NCBI GenBank assembly: GCA_037142515.1
Contig: JBAXAM010000012.1
Span: forward strand, 1 to 33,230
Reading direction: 5' to 3'
Origin: JBAXAM01 sp037142515
GTDB lineage: Bacteria > Pseudomonadota > Gammaproteobacteria > UBA9339
DNA: 33,230 nucleotides
Shown in pieces: positions 7,664-15,789 of this stretch. Under the pieces are notes generated by a model. The model had not been told where the DNA came from. It did no database searches and saw only the letters and a list, made by a program, of their open reading frames with translations. The position numbers and the translations under genes are program-made. The stretch's first letter is position 1. Every line of letters starts with the position of its first letter.

Positions 7664-9613
7664 ATGGATATATCAAGCAAACTTACGCATCTTATCTTTA
7701 AGGATTTTACACAAGCTGAATTGGATTATTTGCTCAAGATCACCAAGACCGTCACATTTGAAAAGGGCAAAATTATTATTCATGAGGGTGATCTAGGCCA
7801 GGAAATTTACGTTATTCTAGATGGTCAGGTTGATGTTACCAAAGAAAGTGATGTTCCTGGTGAGGTAATTAATTTGGTGACGCTTGGTCCGGGAAATGTT
7901 TTGGGTGAAATTGCCGTAGTTACAAATAGGCCTAGGTCAGCTACTGTTACTACAGTAAAAGCTACTACTGTTCTATTGCTCAATATAGCCGCAATCAAGC
8001 AAGATGCTAATGCTAAATCTATATATGAAAAATTGCTGCAAAATTTAACTGTAGAGTTATCCAAAAAATTAATTTATGCCGGCAATAAATTAATAAAGTG
8101 CGATACCGAAGGTCAGTATGCAGCTGAGTTAGTTGAAGATAAATCAATTCATGTGCCAGACTCTATTGTTGTGTTGTTTGGCTGGAAGTGGGTTGATATT
8201 ATGTATGAAGTGCCTTTTCTCGCAGCACATGGTTACGATGCCATTAAAATTTATCCACCGCAAGAGTTTGTTCTAAAGCATGACAATCCATGGTGGGTTG
8301 TTTATCAGCCAGTGAGTTATCAATTGAGCTCGTTTTATGGTACTGAAGAAGAATTTATAAAAATGATTGATTTTTGTCATGGCTATAATATTAAAGTTTA
8401 TGCCGATTTGATTTTAAATCATATGGCGGATTTTGTAGAAGCTGAATCACAGCATGTTGGCACCAATGGTCATACATTTGCTAAATACAGTTATGGTCCA
8501 TTAAACAGTGAAAATGATCGTTACGAATTTGACGATTTTTATCATTTTGAACAAGCTGGCAATAAGCAAATTTCTAATGAAGATTACTGTAAACTCGAAA
8601 GCGTGTGGTGTTTAGAACACTATGATTTAGTCCATTTGCCTAAGCTTAATTTAGATAGTTCGCATGTAATAGCAGTTCTGCGTAAATACGTAAAATATCT
8701 TTTATCTCTGGGCGTTGATGGTTTTAGAATCGACGCGGCTAAACATTTGAAAGTTAAAGCAGTTGAGAAAATTTTTTCAGGTTTAAAGACGCACGATGGT
8801 TTAAAGCCTTTTTCCTATCAGGAATATTATACTGGTGCTCCAATGGGAATTGATGTTTATAGTTTTATGAAAAAATATTTTCAAATTGGCTATGTGACGG
8901 CTTTTGAATATGGCAAGTTTTTATCGGATGCAATTAATAATCGATCGAATAGCTTACAAAAGTTAGTTGAATATTCATTTGGTAGTTCGTGGATTCATTA
9001 TCCTGATAATCGCGCTGTAGTTGTAATCGACAATCATGATACTGAACGTATGATGCCAAATATATTAAATTATAAAAATTCGCGAAATAATGCTTATGTT
9101 TTAGCTTATATTTTTATGTTAGCGTGGCCATTTGGTGTTCCAAAAATAATGTCTGGTTTTCGTTTTTCTAGTCAAGACGATCCAATTCCAACTGTGCGTG
9201 TGTGGCAAAATGGCAGAAATACTTGCTTTGATGAAAACTCACCTTGGGTAGCGCAACACAGATGGACTGCAATTGCTAATATGGTTTTATTTCGTAGTAA
9301 AACGAAAGATGCGCTTGGAGTATCGCATATCTGGGCTGATGGCAACCAAGTTGCCTTCGCGCGTACTTATCAAAAAGCTAAAGAATACGTTACTGCGTTT
9401 GGTTTTGTTGTAATTAATGCTACAGAAAAAACATTAAAGCGTCGTTTTGAGACTGGTCTGCCTAGCGGCAAATATTACGATTTTATTTCTGGTCAACTAA
9501 GCGGAGATAAAATGCAAGGCTCAACAATTGACGTTGAAAATTATGGTTTTGCGACCATCACTGTCAGGCCATTCGATGCTGTTGCAATTGTGTTTGGTTT
9601 TGTAGCTGAGTAA
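7664..9613 (+). CDS. Cyclic-nucleotide-binding domain fused to animal-type alpha-amylase (GH13)
   Basis: Residues about 10-140 form a cNMP-binding domain. The phosphate-binding cassette LGEIAVVTNRPRSATV (80-95) keeps the Glu82 and Arg91 that contact the ribose and phosphate in CRP/PKA folds. Residues about 165-649 form a GH13 alpha-amylase of animal/Pseudoalteromonas type: LFGWKWVDI (about 171), NPWWVVYQPVSYQL, LILNHMADF (region I), GVDGFRIDAAKH (region II, nucleophile Asp357), PFSYQEYY (acid/base Glu387), VVIDNHDTER (region IV, Asp459), then the C-terminal beta domain with FETGLPSGKYYDFISG. Arg355, Asn457 and Arg500 line up with the chloride ligands Arg195, Asn298 and Arg337 of pancreatic amylase. 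Region V reads LPKLN, so the usual calcium-ligand Asp appears to be Lys327. There is no signal peptide, which implies a cytoplasmic enzyme acting on glycogen or malto-oligosaccharides. GGAAG lies 8 nt before the ATG. The gene trails lptG by 14 nt and its 3' end overlaps the opposite gene by 50 bp. Cyclic-nucleotide control of the amylase is inferred from the fusion. Confidence 0.9.
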   Translation: MDISSKLTHLIFKDFTQAELDYLLKITKTVTFEKGKIIIHEGDLGQEIYVILDGQVDVTKESDVPGEVINLVTLGPGNVLGEIAVVTNRPRSATVTTVKATTVLLLNIAAIKQDANAKSIYEKLLQNLTVELSKKLIYAGNKLIKCDTEGQYAAELVEDKSIHVPDSIVVLFGWKWVDIMYEVPFLAAHGYDAIKIYPPQEFVLKHDNPWWVVYQPVSYQLSSFYGTEEEFIKMIDFCHGYNIKVYADLILNHMADFVEAESQHVGTNGHTFAKYSYGPLNSENDRYEFDDFYHFEQAGNKQISNEDYCKLESVWCLEHYDLVHLPKLNLDSSHVIAVLRKYVKYLLSLGVDGFRIDAAKHLKVKAVEKIFSGLKTHDGLKPFSYQEYYTGAPMGIDVYSFMKKYFQIGYVTAFEYGKFLSDAINNRSNSLQKLVEYSFGSSWIHYPDNRAVVVIDNHDTERMMPNILNYKNSRNNAYVLAYIFMLAWPFGVPKIMSGFRFSSQDDPIPTVRVWQNGRNTCFDENSPWVAQHRWTAIANMVLFRSKTKDALGVSHIWADGNQVAFARTYQKAKEYVTAFGFVVINATEKTLKRRFETGLPSGKYYDFISGQLSGDKMQGSTIDVENYGFATITVRPFDAVAIVFGFVAE

Positions 9614-11483
9614 ACACAACAGCTATATCTTTAAAGTTTTTTTCTAAGTCATCTTTTAGTTTAATAAATTCCGGTGTTTTTAATTCTGTGTTAGCAATCA
9701 AGTTTTTATAGATGATTATAGTGTCATCTATTTGTAAGTCACGATTACTATTAATGATGCATTTGCGTGATACGTACATCCATGGTGTATTAATCTCTTT
9801 GTTTAGAGACTCTATGTTTTGGGTGTTGATATTTTTTATGATAGTCTGTTTTGTAGCCGTATATGGAGCGTCAACCACAATATCTGTCACTGAGTCTTGT
9901 GATATATCAAAAAAATTCCACAGTGAGTCATAGGTTAATTTTAAGGCTTGTCCCAAATTAGTTTTCAATACTCTGTTTTCTTGTTCAAAAGTATAATTAA
10001 ATGAAATGTCTTTTACGATACGTGATTTGAGATATGGTAGCTGTAAATTCTTCTTATTTTTTTCTTCTAATCTGGAGTGGCTCAAGAAGTTGTATATAAA
10101 ATCTTTTATGGTTGCTTCAGAGGTTTGTGATGTAATTCCGGTAAGGCTATACGCATTTTCATTTCTTAGGGTTACATTGCCACTCTCGATAATTTTACTG
10201 TCATTTATGATTTCTATTTGACGCACGGAAGTGCTCCAAGCATGTTTTGGGTCAATGCTTGCAATTTTTTCATAACCGGGTTGCTTTGGATCTAGTATTA
10301 GAGCCATTTTGCCTGCAATATCGGGAAATATGCCATCAGCCATGCTCTGGAAGTTTGTTGGATCTATCCAGAGTATTTTTCCTTGTTTGTTGGTTACTTT
10401 TACAAAGGCGTGGTTAAATGCTTCTAAAGTTGGTAAGGAGTCTGGATAAAAACTTCGAACTCCTCTTCTTACCAATGCAACCTGCGCTTTGTAGCCGAGT
10501 TTCGTTAAAATTGCTGCAGTAGATGCAGCAAAATCTTTACAATCTCCTAGTTGGGTTTTGCTAATTTTAGCTAAATCTCGAGCTACAAACTTTCCTTTAA
10601 CAGTGCGCCAATCGCCCATATACTGAATTTTGTCGTTCAGTAATGATGTAACGGTGTTTATTTGTTCTATTTCGTCTTTTTTTTGTGCTGCTATTTCAGT
10701 TATTTTTATGAAATCTTTCGGTAGGGATTGGGTAAGTACTTTTGTATAAAGCTTGTCAAGCCTAGTTGCCAAATCTTCCCATTTGTTTAAACTAGAAATC
10801 GATACCCAGGTCAAATATTTATTGTTTACGATATTAGATTGTGGTTCGTTTATAGCCTCTTTATAAAGCGGTTTGGTTAGAGTGATTTCCATATTATGGA
10901 AATTATCATCTTTATCTTTGGTAATGTTTAGGACTTTTTCTGGGTCATTGACTAGTATATGCAGAGGTATTTGTGAATGTAGTTTGATATGTGCTGCAAC
11001 ATCAAAATCCCGATTACCAAAATCAAATACACCTGCATAAAATTTATCTAGCGGTACTTCTGTTTGGGTAAACTCATATCTCAATAATATGTTGGCACCA
11101 ATTTCCGCTTTTGGGAAGGCGAGCAAAATTTGTCTCATTTGATCAAAGCCATTATGGGAGCTAGCAAGAGATTTATCTTCTATTAGAGTTTTATCGAGTT
11201 TATATTCCTTCCCTTGGTAAATTGTTTTAGCTTCTATAATTTTTATTTTTGCAATATTGCCGTTATATTTTAGGGTATAATTTGCAGCTATATTACGGCC
11301 AGGCTCCTTCAATATTTCGAATTGTAGCTTTACTGTACTTTTTATCTTACCGTCGCTGTCAACGTTTATTTCTTGTTGAGATGATATCTTAATTGGTGCA
11401 TCTTCAAAGTTTGCCCACTTGGCTTGAGCTGAAGCTGATATAATAATGAAAAGCACGCACCAGATTTGTTTTAATTGTCTCAT
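9564..11483 (-). CDS. Exported DUF3857/transglutaminase-like protein
   Basis: The 639-residue protein starts with a Sec signal peptide (hydrophobic 8-20, likely cleavage after AQA at about 21). Then comes a DUF3857-type beta domain (about 30-230), a transglutaminase-like core, and a C-terminal beta-rich region of about 200 residues. The core keeps a full papain-like triad: Cys315 in LGDCKDFA, His358 in FNHAFV and Asp374 in WIDPTNF. Proteins of this type are periplasmic or outer-membrane-facing in Bacteroidetes and gammaproteobacteria. Their substrates are mostly unknown, so catalysis (peptidase, amidase or cross-linking) is not established. The 3' end overlaps the convergent amylase gene by 50 bp. 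Upstream, a 170-bp gap is shared with a divergent double-glycine-leader peptide gene; a functional link is only a guess. Confidence 0.85.
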   Translation of the reverse strand: MRQLKQIWCVLFIIISASAQAKWANFEDAPIKISSQQEINVDSDGKIKSTVKLQFEILKEPGRNIAANYTLKYNGNIAKIKIIEAKTIYQGKEYKLDKTLIEDKSLASSHNGFDQMRQILLAFPKAEIGANILLRYEFTQTEVPLDKFYAGVFDFGNRDFDVAAHIKLHSQIPLHILVNDPEKVLNITKDKDDNFHNMEITLTKPLYKEAINEPQSNIVNNKYLTWVSISSLNKWEDLATRLDKLYTKVLTQSLPKDFIKITEIAAQKKDEIEQINTVTSLLNDKIQYMGDWRTVKGKFVARDLAKISKTQLGDCKDFAASTAAILTKLGYKAQVALVRRGVRSFYPDSLPTLEAFNHAFVKVTNKQGKILWIDPTNFQSMADGIFPDIAGKMALILDPKQPGYEKIASIDPKHAWSTSVRQIEIINDSKIIESGNVTLRNENAYSLTGITSQTSEATIKDFIYNFLSHSRLEEKNKKNLQLPYLKSRIVKDISFNYTFEQENRVLKTNLGQALKLTYDSLWNFFDISQDSVTDIVVDAPYTATKQTIIKNINTQNIESLNKEINTPWMYVSRKCIINSNRDLQIDDTIIIYKNLIANTELKTPEFIKLKDDLEKNFKDIAVVFTQLQNQTQLQQHRMA

Positions 11484-11571
11484 AATTAGAGTCTCATGTT
11501 TATCTTATTATTATGCTAGTTTAAGCCATAACGGATAAACTAGCAATTTTAGTACTGTGTTTGAAATATGC

Positions 11572-11600
11572 TTGATTTTTAGCTTGCTTTTAGCTACAGT
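11572..11600 (+). promoter_or_regulatory. Candidate sigma-70 promoter of the GG-leader peptide gene
   Basis: TTGATT (11572-11577) and TACAGT (11595-11600) each match four of six consensus positions and are 17 nt apart. Transcription would start near 11607, leaving a leader of about 47 nt before the ATG at 11654. In such AT-rich sequence this is suggestive only. Confidence 0.3.
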
Positions 11601-11653
11601 GGAATGCTTTTTAGAATTTATATGGAAAAATAAACTTTAAATTAAGGAGATTT

Positions 11654-11887
11654 ATGAAAAAAAATATTGAGTTAAATGAAAAGGAAATTTCAAATGTTTT
11701 TGGTGGGGTTGATGGTGAAGGTAAAGCTGGCGCTCCTAATACAGCTGATATCGTAAGTGAGGGCGAGGCTGCAAAAGAAAGCTCTAATGCTTTTGATGCT
11801 GTTGGTAGTGTAACTAACGCAAGTACAAAAGACGGTGAAGCTGCAGCTTCAACTATAATTGAAGGTGAGTCCAAAACTGATCTTTAG
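11654..11887 (+). CDS. Double-glycine-leader secreted peptide precursor (bacteriocin/microcin-like)
   Basis: The 77-residue product begins MKKNIELNEKEISNVFGG. Counted back from the Gly-Gly this has Leu-12, Glu-8, Ile-7, Val-4, Gly-2 and Gly-1, the textbook leader removed by the C39 peptidase of bacteriocin exporters. The predicted mature part (residues 19-77, 59 aa) has no Cys and is acidic and rich in Gly, Ala and Ser. It contains a repeated E/D-GEAA motif (SEGEAAKE and KDGEAAAS), a composition seen in colicin-V-like microcins and other GG-leader cargo. AAGGAG lies 4 nt before the ATG, so translation should be strong. A hairpin follows the stop at 11903-11930. No exporter or obvious immunity gene adjoins it: the neighbours are glnA (convergent) and the transglutaminase-like gene (divergent). 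I do not recognise a family for the mature part; the leader assignment is the firm point. Confidence 0.78.
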   Translation: MKKNIELNEKEISNVFGGVDGEGKAGAPNTADIVSEGEAAKESSNAFDAVGSVTNASTKDGEAAASTIIEGESKTDL

Positions 11888-11902
11888 AAAACATGCCATA
11901 AC

Positions 11903-11930
11903 AAGGCGCTTTTTTAGAGAAAGGCGCCTT
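11903..11930. terminator. Hairpin between the GG-peptide gene and glnA
   Basis: AAGGCGC (11903-11909) pairs with GCGCCTT (11924-11930) across a 14-nt loop. It lies between the stop of the GG-peptide gene (11887) and the stop of convergent glnA (11934), where a bidirectional terminator belongs. The T tract after the stem is poor on both strands (AGTTTAAT on the plus strand), so efficiency is uncertain. Confidence 0.5.
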
Positions 11931-11933
11931 AGT

Positions 11934-13259
11934 TTAATACTCCGTCAAATACCAATCTATTTCGCATTGATGAATTTGTGATATGTAGTTGTTCCATTCT
12001 TTTCGTTTAGCAGTGATAAAATGCTGAAAGATGTGGTCACCCAAAGTGTCGTGCATTAGTCTATCTTTTTCCAAAAGATCAACTGCTTCACCTAAGCTTA
12101 CTGGTAGAGATTTTATTTTTAAACGTGCGCGTTCGCGATCGCTCATGCGGTAGATATTTTTGTCAACAGGTTCTCCTGGGTTGGCTTTTTTATTAATGCC
12201 ATCTAAGCCAGCCGCAAGCATTACCGCCAAAGCAAGGTAAGGGTTGCACGCAGGATCTGGCATGCGCAGTTCTGCGCGCGTGCTAATGCCGCGTCGATCT
12301 GGTACTCGTACTAGCGGTGAGCGATTATGTTGTGACCAAGCAATGTGTGTCGGCGCTTCAAACCCTGGTACCAATCTTTTATAAGAATTGACTAGTGTGT
12401 TAGTAACTGCACAAAAAGACCGCGCGTGTTCTAGCAATCCGCCAATGTAATTTAAAGCTATGTCGGATAGTTGGTGCGGTTTTTTAGCGTCATAAAATGA
12501 ATTTTTTCCGTGTAGATCAAATAAACTTTGATGGACGTGCATTCCGGAACCGTTGATGCCGAAAATTGGTTTGGGCATAAAAGTAGCGTGTAGGCCAAAG
12601 TCTAGCGCCACTTTGCGTACCACAAATCGGAATGTGGCAATTTTATCAGCAGTGGTAAGTGCATCACCATATTTAAAATCAATCTCATGTTGTCCCATGG
12701 CTGCTTCGTGGTGAGCGGCTTCTACTTCAAAACCAATTTTTTCTAGTACTTGAACAATAGTGCGTCTAGTTTCTTCACCTTTGTCTATCGGGGTTAAATC
12801 AAAATAATCACCAGCGTCATGAGTATGAGTGGTTGCTTTACCATTAGCATCGCGCGAGAACAAGAAAAACTCGGCTTCAGGTCCCGCATTTAAAATAAAG
12901 CCTTTGGAATATGCTTGTTCACATGTGCGGCGCAATACTGATCGTGGACATCCTGCAAAGTGACTACCATCGGGATTATAGATATCGCAAATTAGGCGAG
13001 CAACCTTACCGCCGCGTTCATCCCAAGGAAAGATTATTAGGGTTTTATAGTCTGGAACTAAAACCATATCAGATTCTTCAATGCGCGCAAAGCCTGCAAT
13101 AGAAGATCCATCAAATAAAATTTGTCCGTCTAGCGCTTTATTGAACTGGCTAGTTGGCACTTCAACGTTTTTGCTTCGACCCATAATGTCAGTAAACCAT
13201 AGGCGTAGATACGCAACTTTTTCTTTTTTTAATAAATTTAAAACTTCAGTGCGGTTCAT
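11934..13259 (-). CDS. glnA: Type I glutamine synthetase (GSI-alpha, Bacillus-like)
   Basis: Glutamine synthetase condenses glutamate and ammonia using ATP. The 441-residue protein shows FDGSSIAGF (49-57), GPEAEFFLF with metal-ligand glutamates (about 126-134), HHEAAMGQHE (183-192), NGSGMHVH (236-243), the active-site flap region VPGFEAP with Glu301, and the ATP/phosphate-binding NRSPLVRVP segment (about 312-320). Its length (about 441 versus about 469) and its segments match the GSI-alpha class of Bacillus and Clostridium, which lacks the 25-residue insert and adenylylation control of the usual proteobacterial GSI-beta. Arg59, in GFARIEESDM, lines up with the Bacillus Arg involved in glutamine feedback inhibition. 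No glnB, ntrB or ntrC is nearby. The start is set by the conserved N terminus. An APC permease gene diverges 116 bp upstream. Transfer from a Firmicute-like source is an inference. Confidence 0.93.
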   Translation of the reverse strand: MNRTEVLNLLKKEKVAYLRLWFTDIMGRSKNVEVPTSQFNKALDGQILFDGSSIAGFARIEESDMVLVPDYKTLIIFPWDERGGKVARLICDIYNPDGSHFAGCPRSVLRRTCEQAYSKGFILNAGPEAEFFLFSRDANGKATTHTHDAGDYFDLTPIDKGEETRRTIVQVLEKIGFEVEAAHHEAAMGQHEIDFKYGDALTTADKIATFRFVVRKVALDFGLHATFMPKPIFGINGSGMHVHQSLFDLHGKNSFYDAKKPHQLSDIALNYIGGLLEHARSFCAVTNTLVNSYKRLVPGFEAPTHIAWSQHNRSPLVRVPDRRGISTRAELRMPDPACNPYLALAVMLAAGLDGINKKANPGEPVDKNIYRMSDRERARLKIKSLPVSLGEAVDLLEKDRLMHDTLGDHIFQHFITAKRKEWNNYISQIHQCEIDWYLTEY

Positions 13260-13375
13260 GTTACTCTCCTGCGTATTTATTTACATAAAATGCAAAATAA
13301 TACTAGCATTTTTGCGGATAATAAGCTATTTTTATAAAAATGCCAGTATAAAATTACATTTATTGTTAAAAATAT

Positions 13376-14941
13376 ATGCAAAAAAAATCAATTGGCTTGA
13401 TATCAGCAACTTTCTTGGGAGTTTCATCCATCATTGGTAGTGGTTGGTTATTTGCGCCGTATAGTTGTGCGGTGGTGGTAGGTCCTGGTTCAATCTTTTG
13501 CTGGATTGTTGGTGCTATAGTTATTTCTTTGTTGGCGATGTGTTTTGCTGAGGTTGCGGTTTTGTATCCCAAAAGAGGCTTAAGCGCGATTATTCCGACA
13601 ATATCGCATAATAAATTTTTTGGTTTTCCGTTTGCGATAGCAAATTGGTTAGGAATAATTGCGATAGTTGCGCTTGAAGCTGTTGCTACCGTTCAGTATT
13701 TAACTTGGTTGGTGCCGAGTGCTCAGCATTATTTTTACCATCATAACCAATTAACTCTTCTAGGGAATTGCTTATCTATATTATTAGTTTGTTGTTATTG
13801 TTTAGTTAATTACTGGGGTACAAAAGTTTTAACTAAAACTAATAATCCGCTTTCTCTTCTCAAGATTACAATTCCGATAATTACAGCTTTGGTAATTATT
13901 GGAGTAGCTTTTCATCCCCAAAATTTTATTTCTATGGGTAGTAGTACTATGATGCCGTATGGATATAAATCAGTATTTATCGCAATTTTAACTACGGGTA
14001 TTATTATTTCTTTTAATGGTTTTCAAACAGTAATTTCTTTTTCGAGTGAAATTAATAATCCAAAAAAAACAATTCCATTATCGATGTTGCTTGCAATTGC
14101 GCTCTGTGCTGGTATTTATTTATTGCTGCAAATCTCATTTATTGGTGGATTACCAAGTGAGCTGTTAGCCAATGGATGGAAAAGTTTAGAGTTTAGTGCT
14201 CCGATGGTACAGCTTGCTTTGTTAATTGGTGTTGGAGCTTTAGCTCCGCTAATTTATTTTGGAGCGACAATTGCGCCGAGCAGTGCTGCTATTGCATTTA
14301 CTGGTTCTGCCACCAACATGTCCACGGCGATGGCGAACAATCAACAATTACCACGGTATTTCGGTATTATTAATCCAATCTATGGAGTTTCAAGACACGC
14401 TCTTTTGCTAAACACTGGTCTTGCAATAGTATTTCTTTTTTTGTTTAAAAGTTGGGGTGAAATAGCTCAAGTACTGAGTTTGTTTCATTTGATTTCTTAC
14501 TTGCCAATACCTATTGCTTTGTGTGTTTTTAGAGATGTAGTAAGACACGAAAAATATAGCTTTTTTTTGCCATGGGGTAGGGTGATTGCTGCGCTATTGT
14601 TTGTGTTTTTTACTTATTTATTTACTATGGCTAGCCTAAAAACAGCCACTGATTTGATGTTGATGCTTGCTGTATTTCAAATTATATTCATTGTGCCGCA
14701 GGTTAAATCAGTTGGGGATTTTTTTAGCGCGATTAAGCAGTGTTATTGGCTGCTTATTTATTTTATTACTTTACTCGGTTTTGTTTGGTTATCGCCAAAT
14801 AACAACCATTTGCTTAATGAAAGCCTATTTAATACGCTGGTTATTAGTTTTGGCGTGATCTTTTTCTTTGTGCTAAGCAAAACCGAAACAGGCGATGTTG
14901 CAATCATGGATGCTGCGGTGAATATCTATAAGCGCGATTAA
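13376..14941 (+). CDS. APC-family amino acid permease
   Basis: This is an inner-membrane transporter of 521 residues with about twelve hydrophobic segments. The first helix carries SSIIGSGWLFAPY, the helix-breaking GxG-type substrate motif of APC transporters. Later segments include a CFAEVAVLYPKRGLSAIIP turn, typical of the family, and FSSEINNPKKTIPLSM between helices, the other APC hallmark. Substrate cannot be assigned; amino acids or polyamines are the family norm. It diverges from glnA and converges, with a 10-bp gap, on a periplasmic amino-acid-binding protein gene, so this stretch is concerned with nitrogen or amino-acid supply. The start codon lacks a good Shine-Dalgarno sequence, but the N terminus fits relatives. 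Confidence 0.88.
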   Translation: MQKKSIGLISATFLGVSSIIGSGWLFAPYSCAVVVGPGSIFCWIVGAIVISLLAMCFAEVAVLYPKRGLSAIIPTISHNKFFGFPFAIANWLGIIAIVALEAVATVQYLTWLVPSAQHYFYHHNQLTLLGNCLSILLVCCYCLVNYWGTKVLTKTNNPLSLLKITIPIITALVIIGVAFHPQNFISMGSSTMMPYGYKSVFIAILTTGIIISFNGFQTVISFSSEINNPKKTIPLSMLLAIALCAGIYLLLQISFIGGLPSELLANGWKSLEFSAPMVQLALLIGVGALAPLIYFGATIAPSSAAIAFTGSATNMSTAMANNQQLPRYFGIINPIYGVSRHALLLNTGLAIVFLFLFKSWGEIAQVLSLFHLISYLPIPIALCVFRDVVRHEKYSFFLPWGRVIAALLFVFFTYLFTMASLKTATDLMLMLAVFQIIFIVPQVKSVGDFFSAIKQCYWLLIYFITLLGFVWLSPNNNHLLNESLFNTLVISFGVIFFFVLSKTETGDVAIMDAAVNIYKRD

Positions 14942-14951
14942 TAACTGCTTT

Positions 14952-15740
14952 TCATTTTGCTTTCATAGAATATTTCTTTGCAATTTTATCATAAGTGCCA
15001 TCAGCTTTAATTTTGGTTAGAGCTTGGTTCAGAGCATTAAGCAGTTTAGTATTATCTTTTTTTACTGCAATACCACAACCTTTGCCAAGAGCAAATTCTT
15101 TGTTGTATGATGGCAGGTCGATCAAACGAAAACCTTCATTGCCTTTTTGCTCCATCCAGTATTGCAACATTGGCGCATCTGAAATTACGGCGTCAACTTT
15201 TTTTGTTCTTAAAGCAGTTAATGCATTGTATTCGTTGCCAAACTTAACCATGTCAATATCACTTCCATAGGTTGCGTCTAGGTAGGTTACAAAATTAGAA
15301 CCATTAGCAACGCCCACTTTTTTGTTTTTAAGGTCACGTGGCTCAGCTGTGAAAGTTGAATTTTTGGGTGCGATTAAGCTTGCGCTGGTGGGGTAATATG
15401 CTTCTGTGAAGTCCAGATATTGTTTGCGGTCTGGGGAAATAGTAAGACCACTCATCCAGGCATCACAGTCACCCGCGTTTAAATTAGCTATAAGCGTAAT
15501 GAGTTGTTGTTGCATGGTGAACTTGCATTCGGCTCCAACAATTTTACATATTGCATTTGCTAAATCGAAATCAAAACCGCCCAGCAATTTATGATTATTG
15601 TCTTGATCTGTTATTATAAATGGGGCGTATGGATGAGTGCAAAACGTAATGGTCTTAATTTTTCCCGCAAGCGCCGGAGTGCTTAAAGATATTAAAGCGA
15701 CAATGCCAAAATAAATAACCAATATCTTTTTCATATACAT
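14952..15740 (-). CDS. Periplasmic amino-acid-binding protein (SBP_bac_3 family)
   Basis: This is a solute-binding protein of the polar-amino-acid ABC type (HisJ/ArtJ-like). I start at 15740 (MYMKKILVIYF), preceded by AAGGAAGG. A longer frame to 15809 would overlap the upstream gene and would bury the signal peptide. The signal peptide is clear: two Lys, a hydrophobic run, then STPALA before GKIKTITF. The mature domain shows LLGGFDFDLANAIC, DAWMSGLTISPDRKQYLDFTEAYY and the alpha/beta second lobe KKVGVANGSNF, all typical. It has several Cys that may form periplasmic disulfides. No permease or ATPase gene adjoins it, so it is an orphan receptor within the window. It lies 49 bp downstream of the ArnT-like gene on the same strand. 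Confidence 0.88.
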   Translation of the reverse strand: MYMKKILVIYFGIVALISLSTPALAGKIKTITFCTHPYAPFIITDQDNNHKLLGGFDFDLANAICKIVGAECKFTMQQQLITLIANLNAGDCDAWMSGLTISPDRKQYLDFTEAYYPTSASLIAPKNSTFTAEPRDLKNKKVGVANGSNFVTYLDATYGSDIDMVKFGNEYNALTALRTKKVDAVISDAPMLQYWMEQKGNEGFRLIDLPSYNKEFALGKGCGIAVKKDNTKLLNALNQALTKIKADGTYDKIAKKYSMKAK

Positions 15741-15789
15741 ATAACCTTCCTTAATTAATATGTTTATTAATCGTAATTCGATTTTATCA

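Noticed and set aside
8893..8920. Glu415 (VTAFEYGKF) as the amylase acid/base
   Set aside because: Comparison with pancreatic amylase puts the acid in the PFSYQEYY segment (Glu387); VTAFEYG matches the later VTEFKYG stretch.
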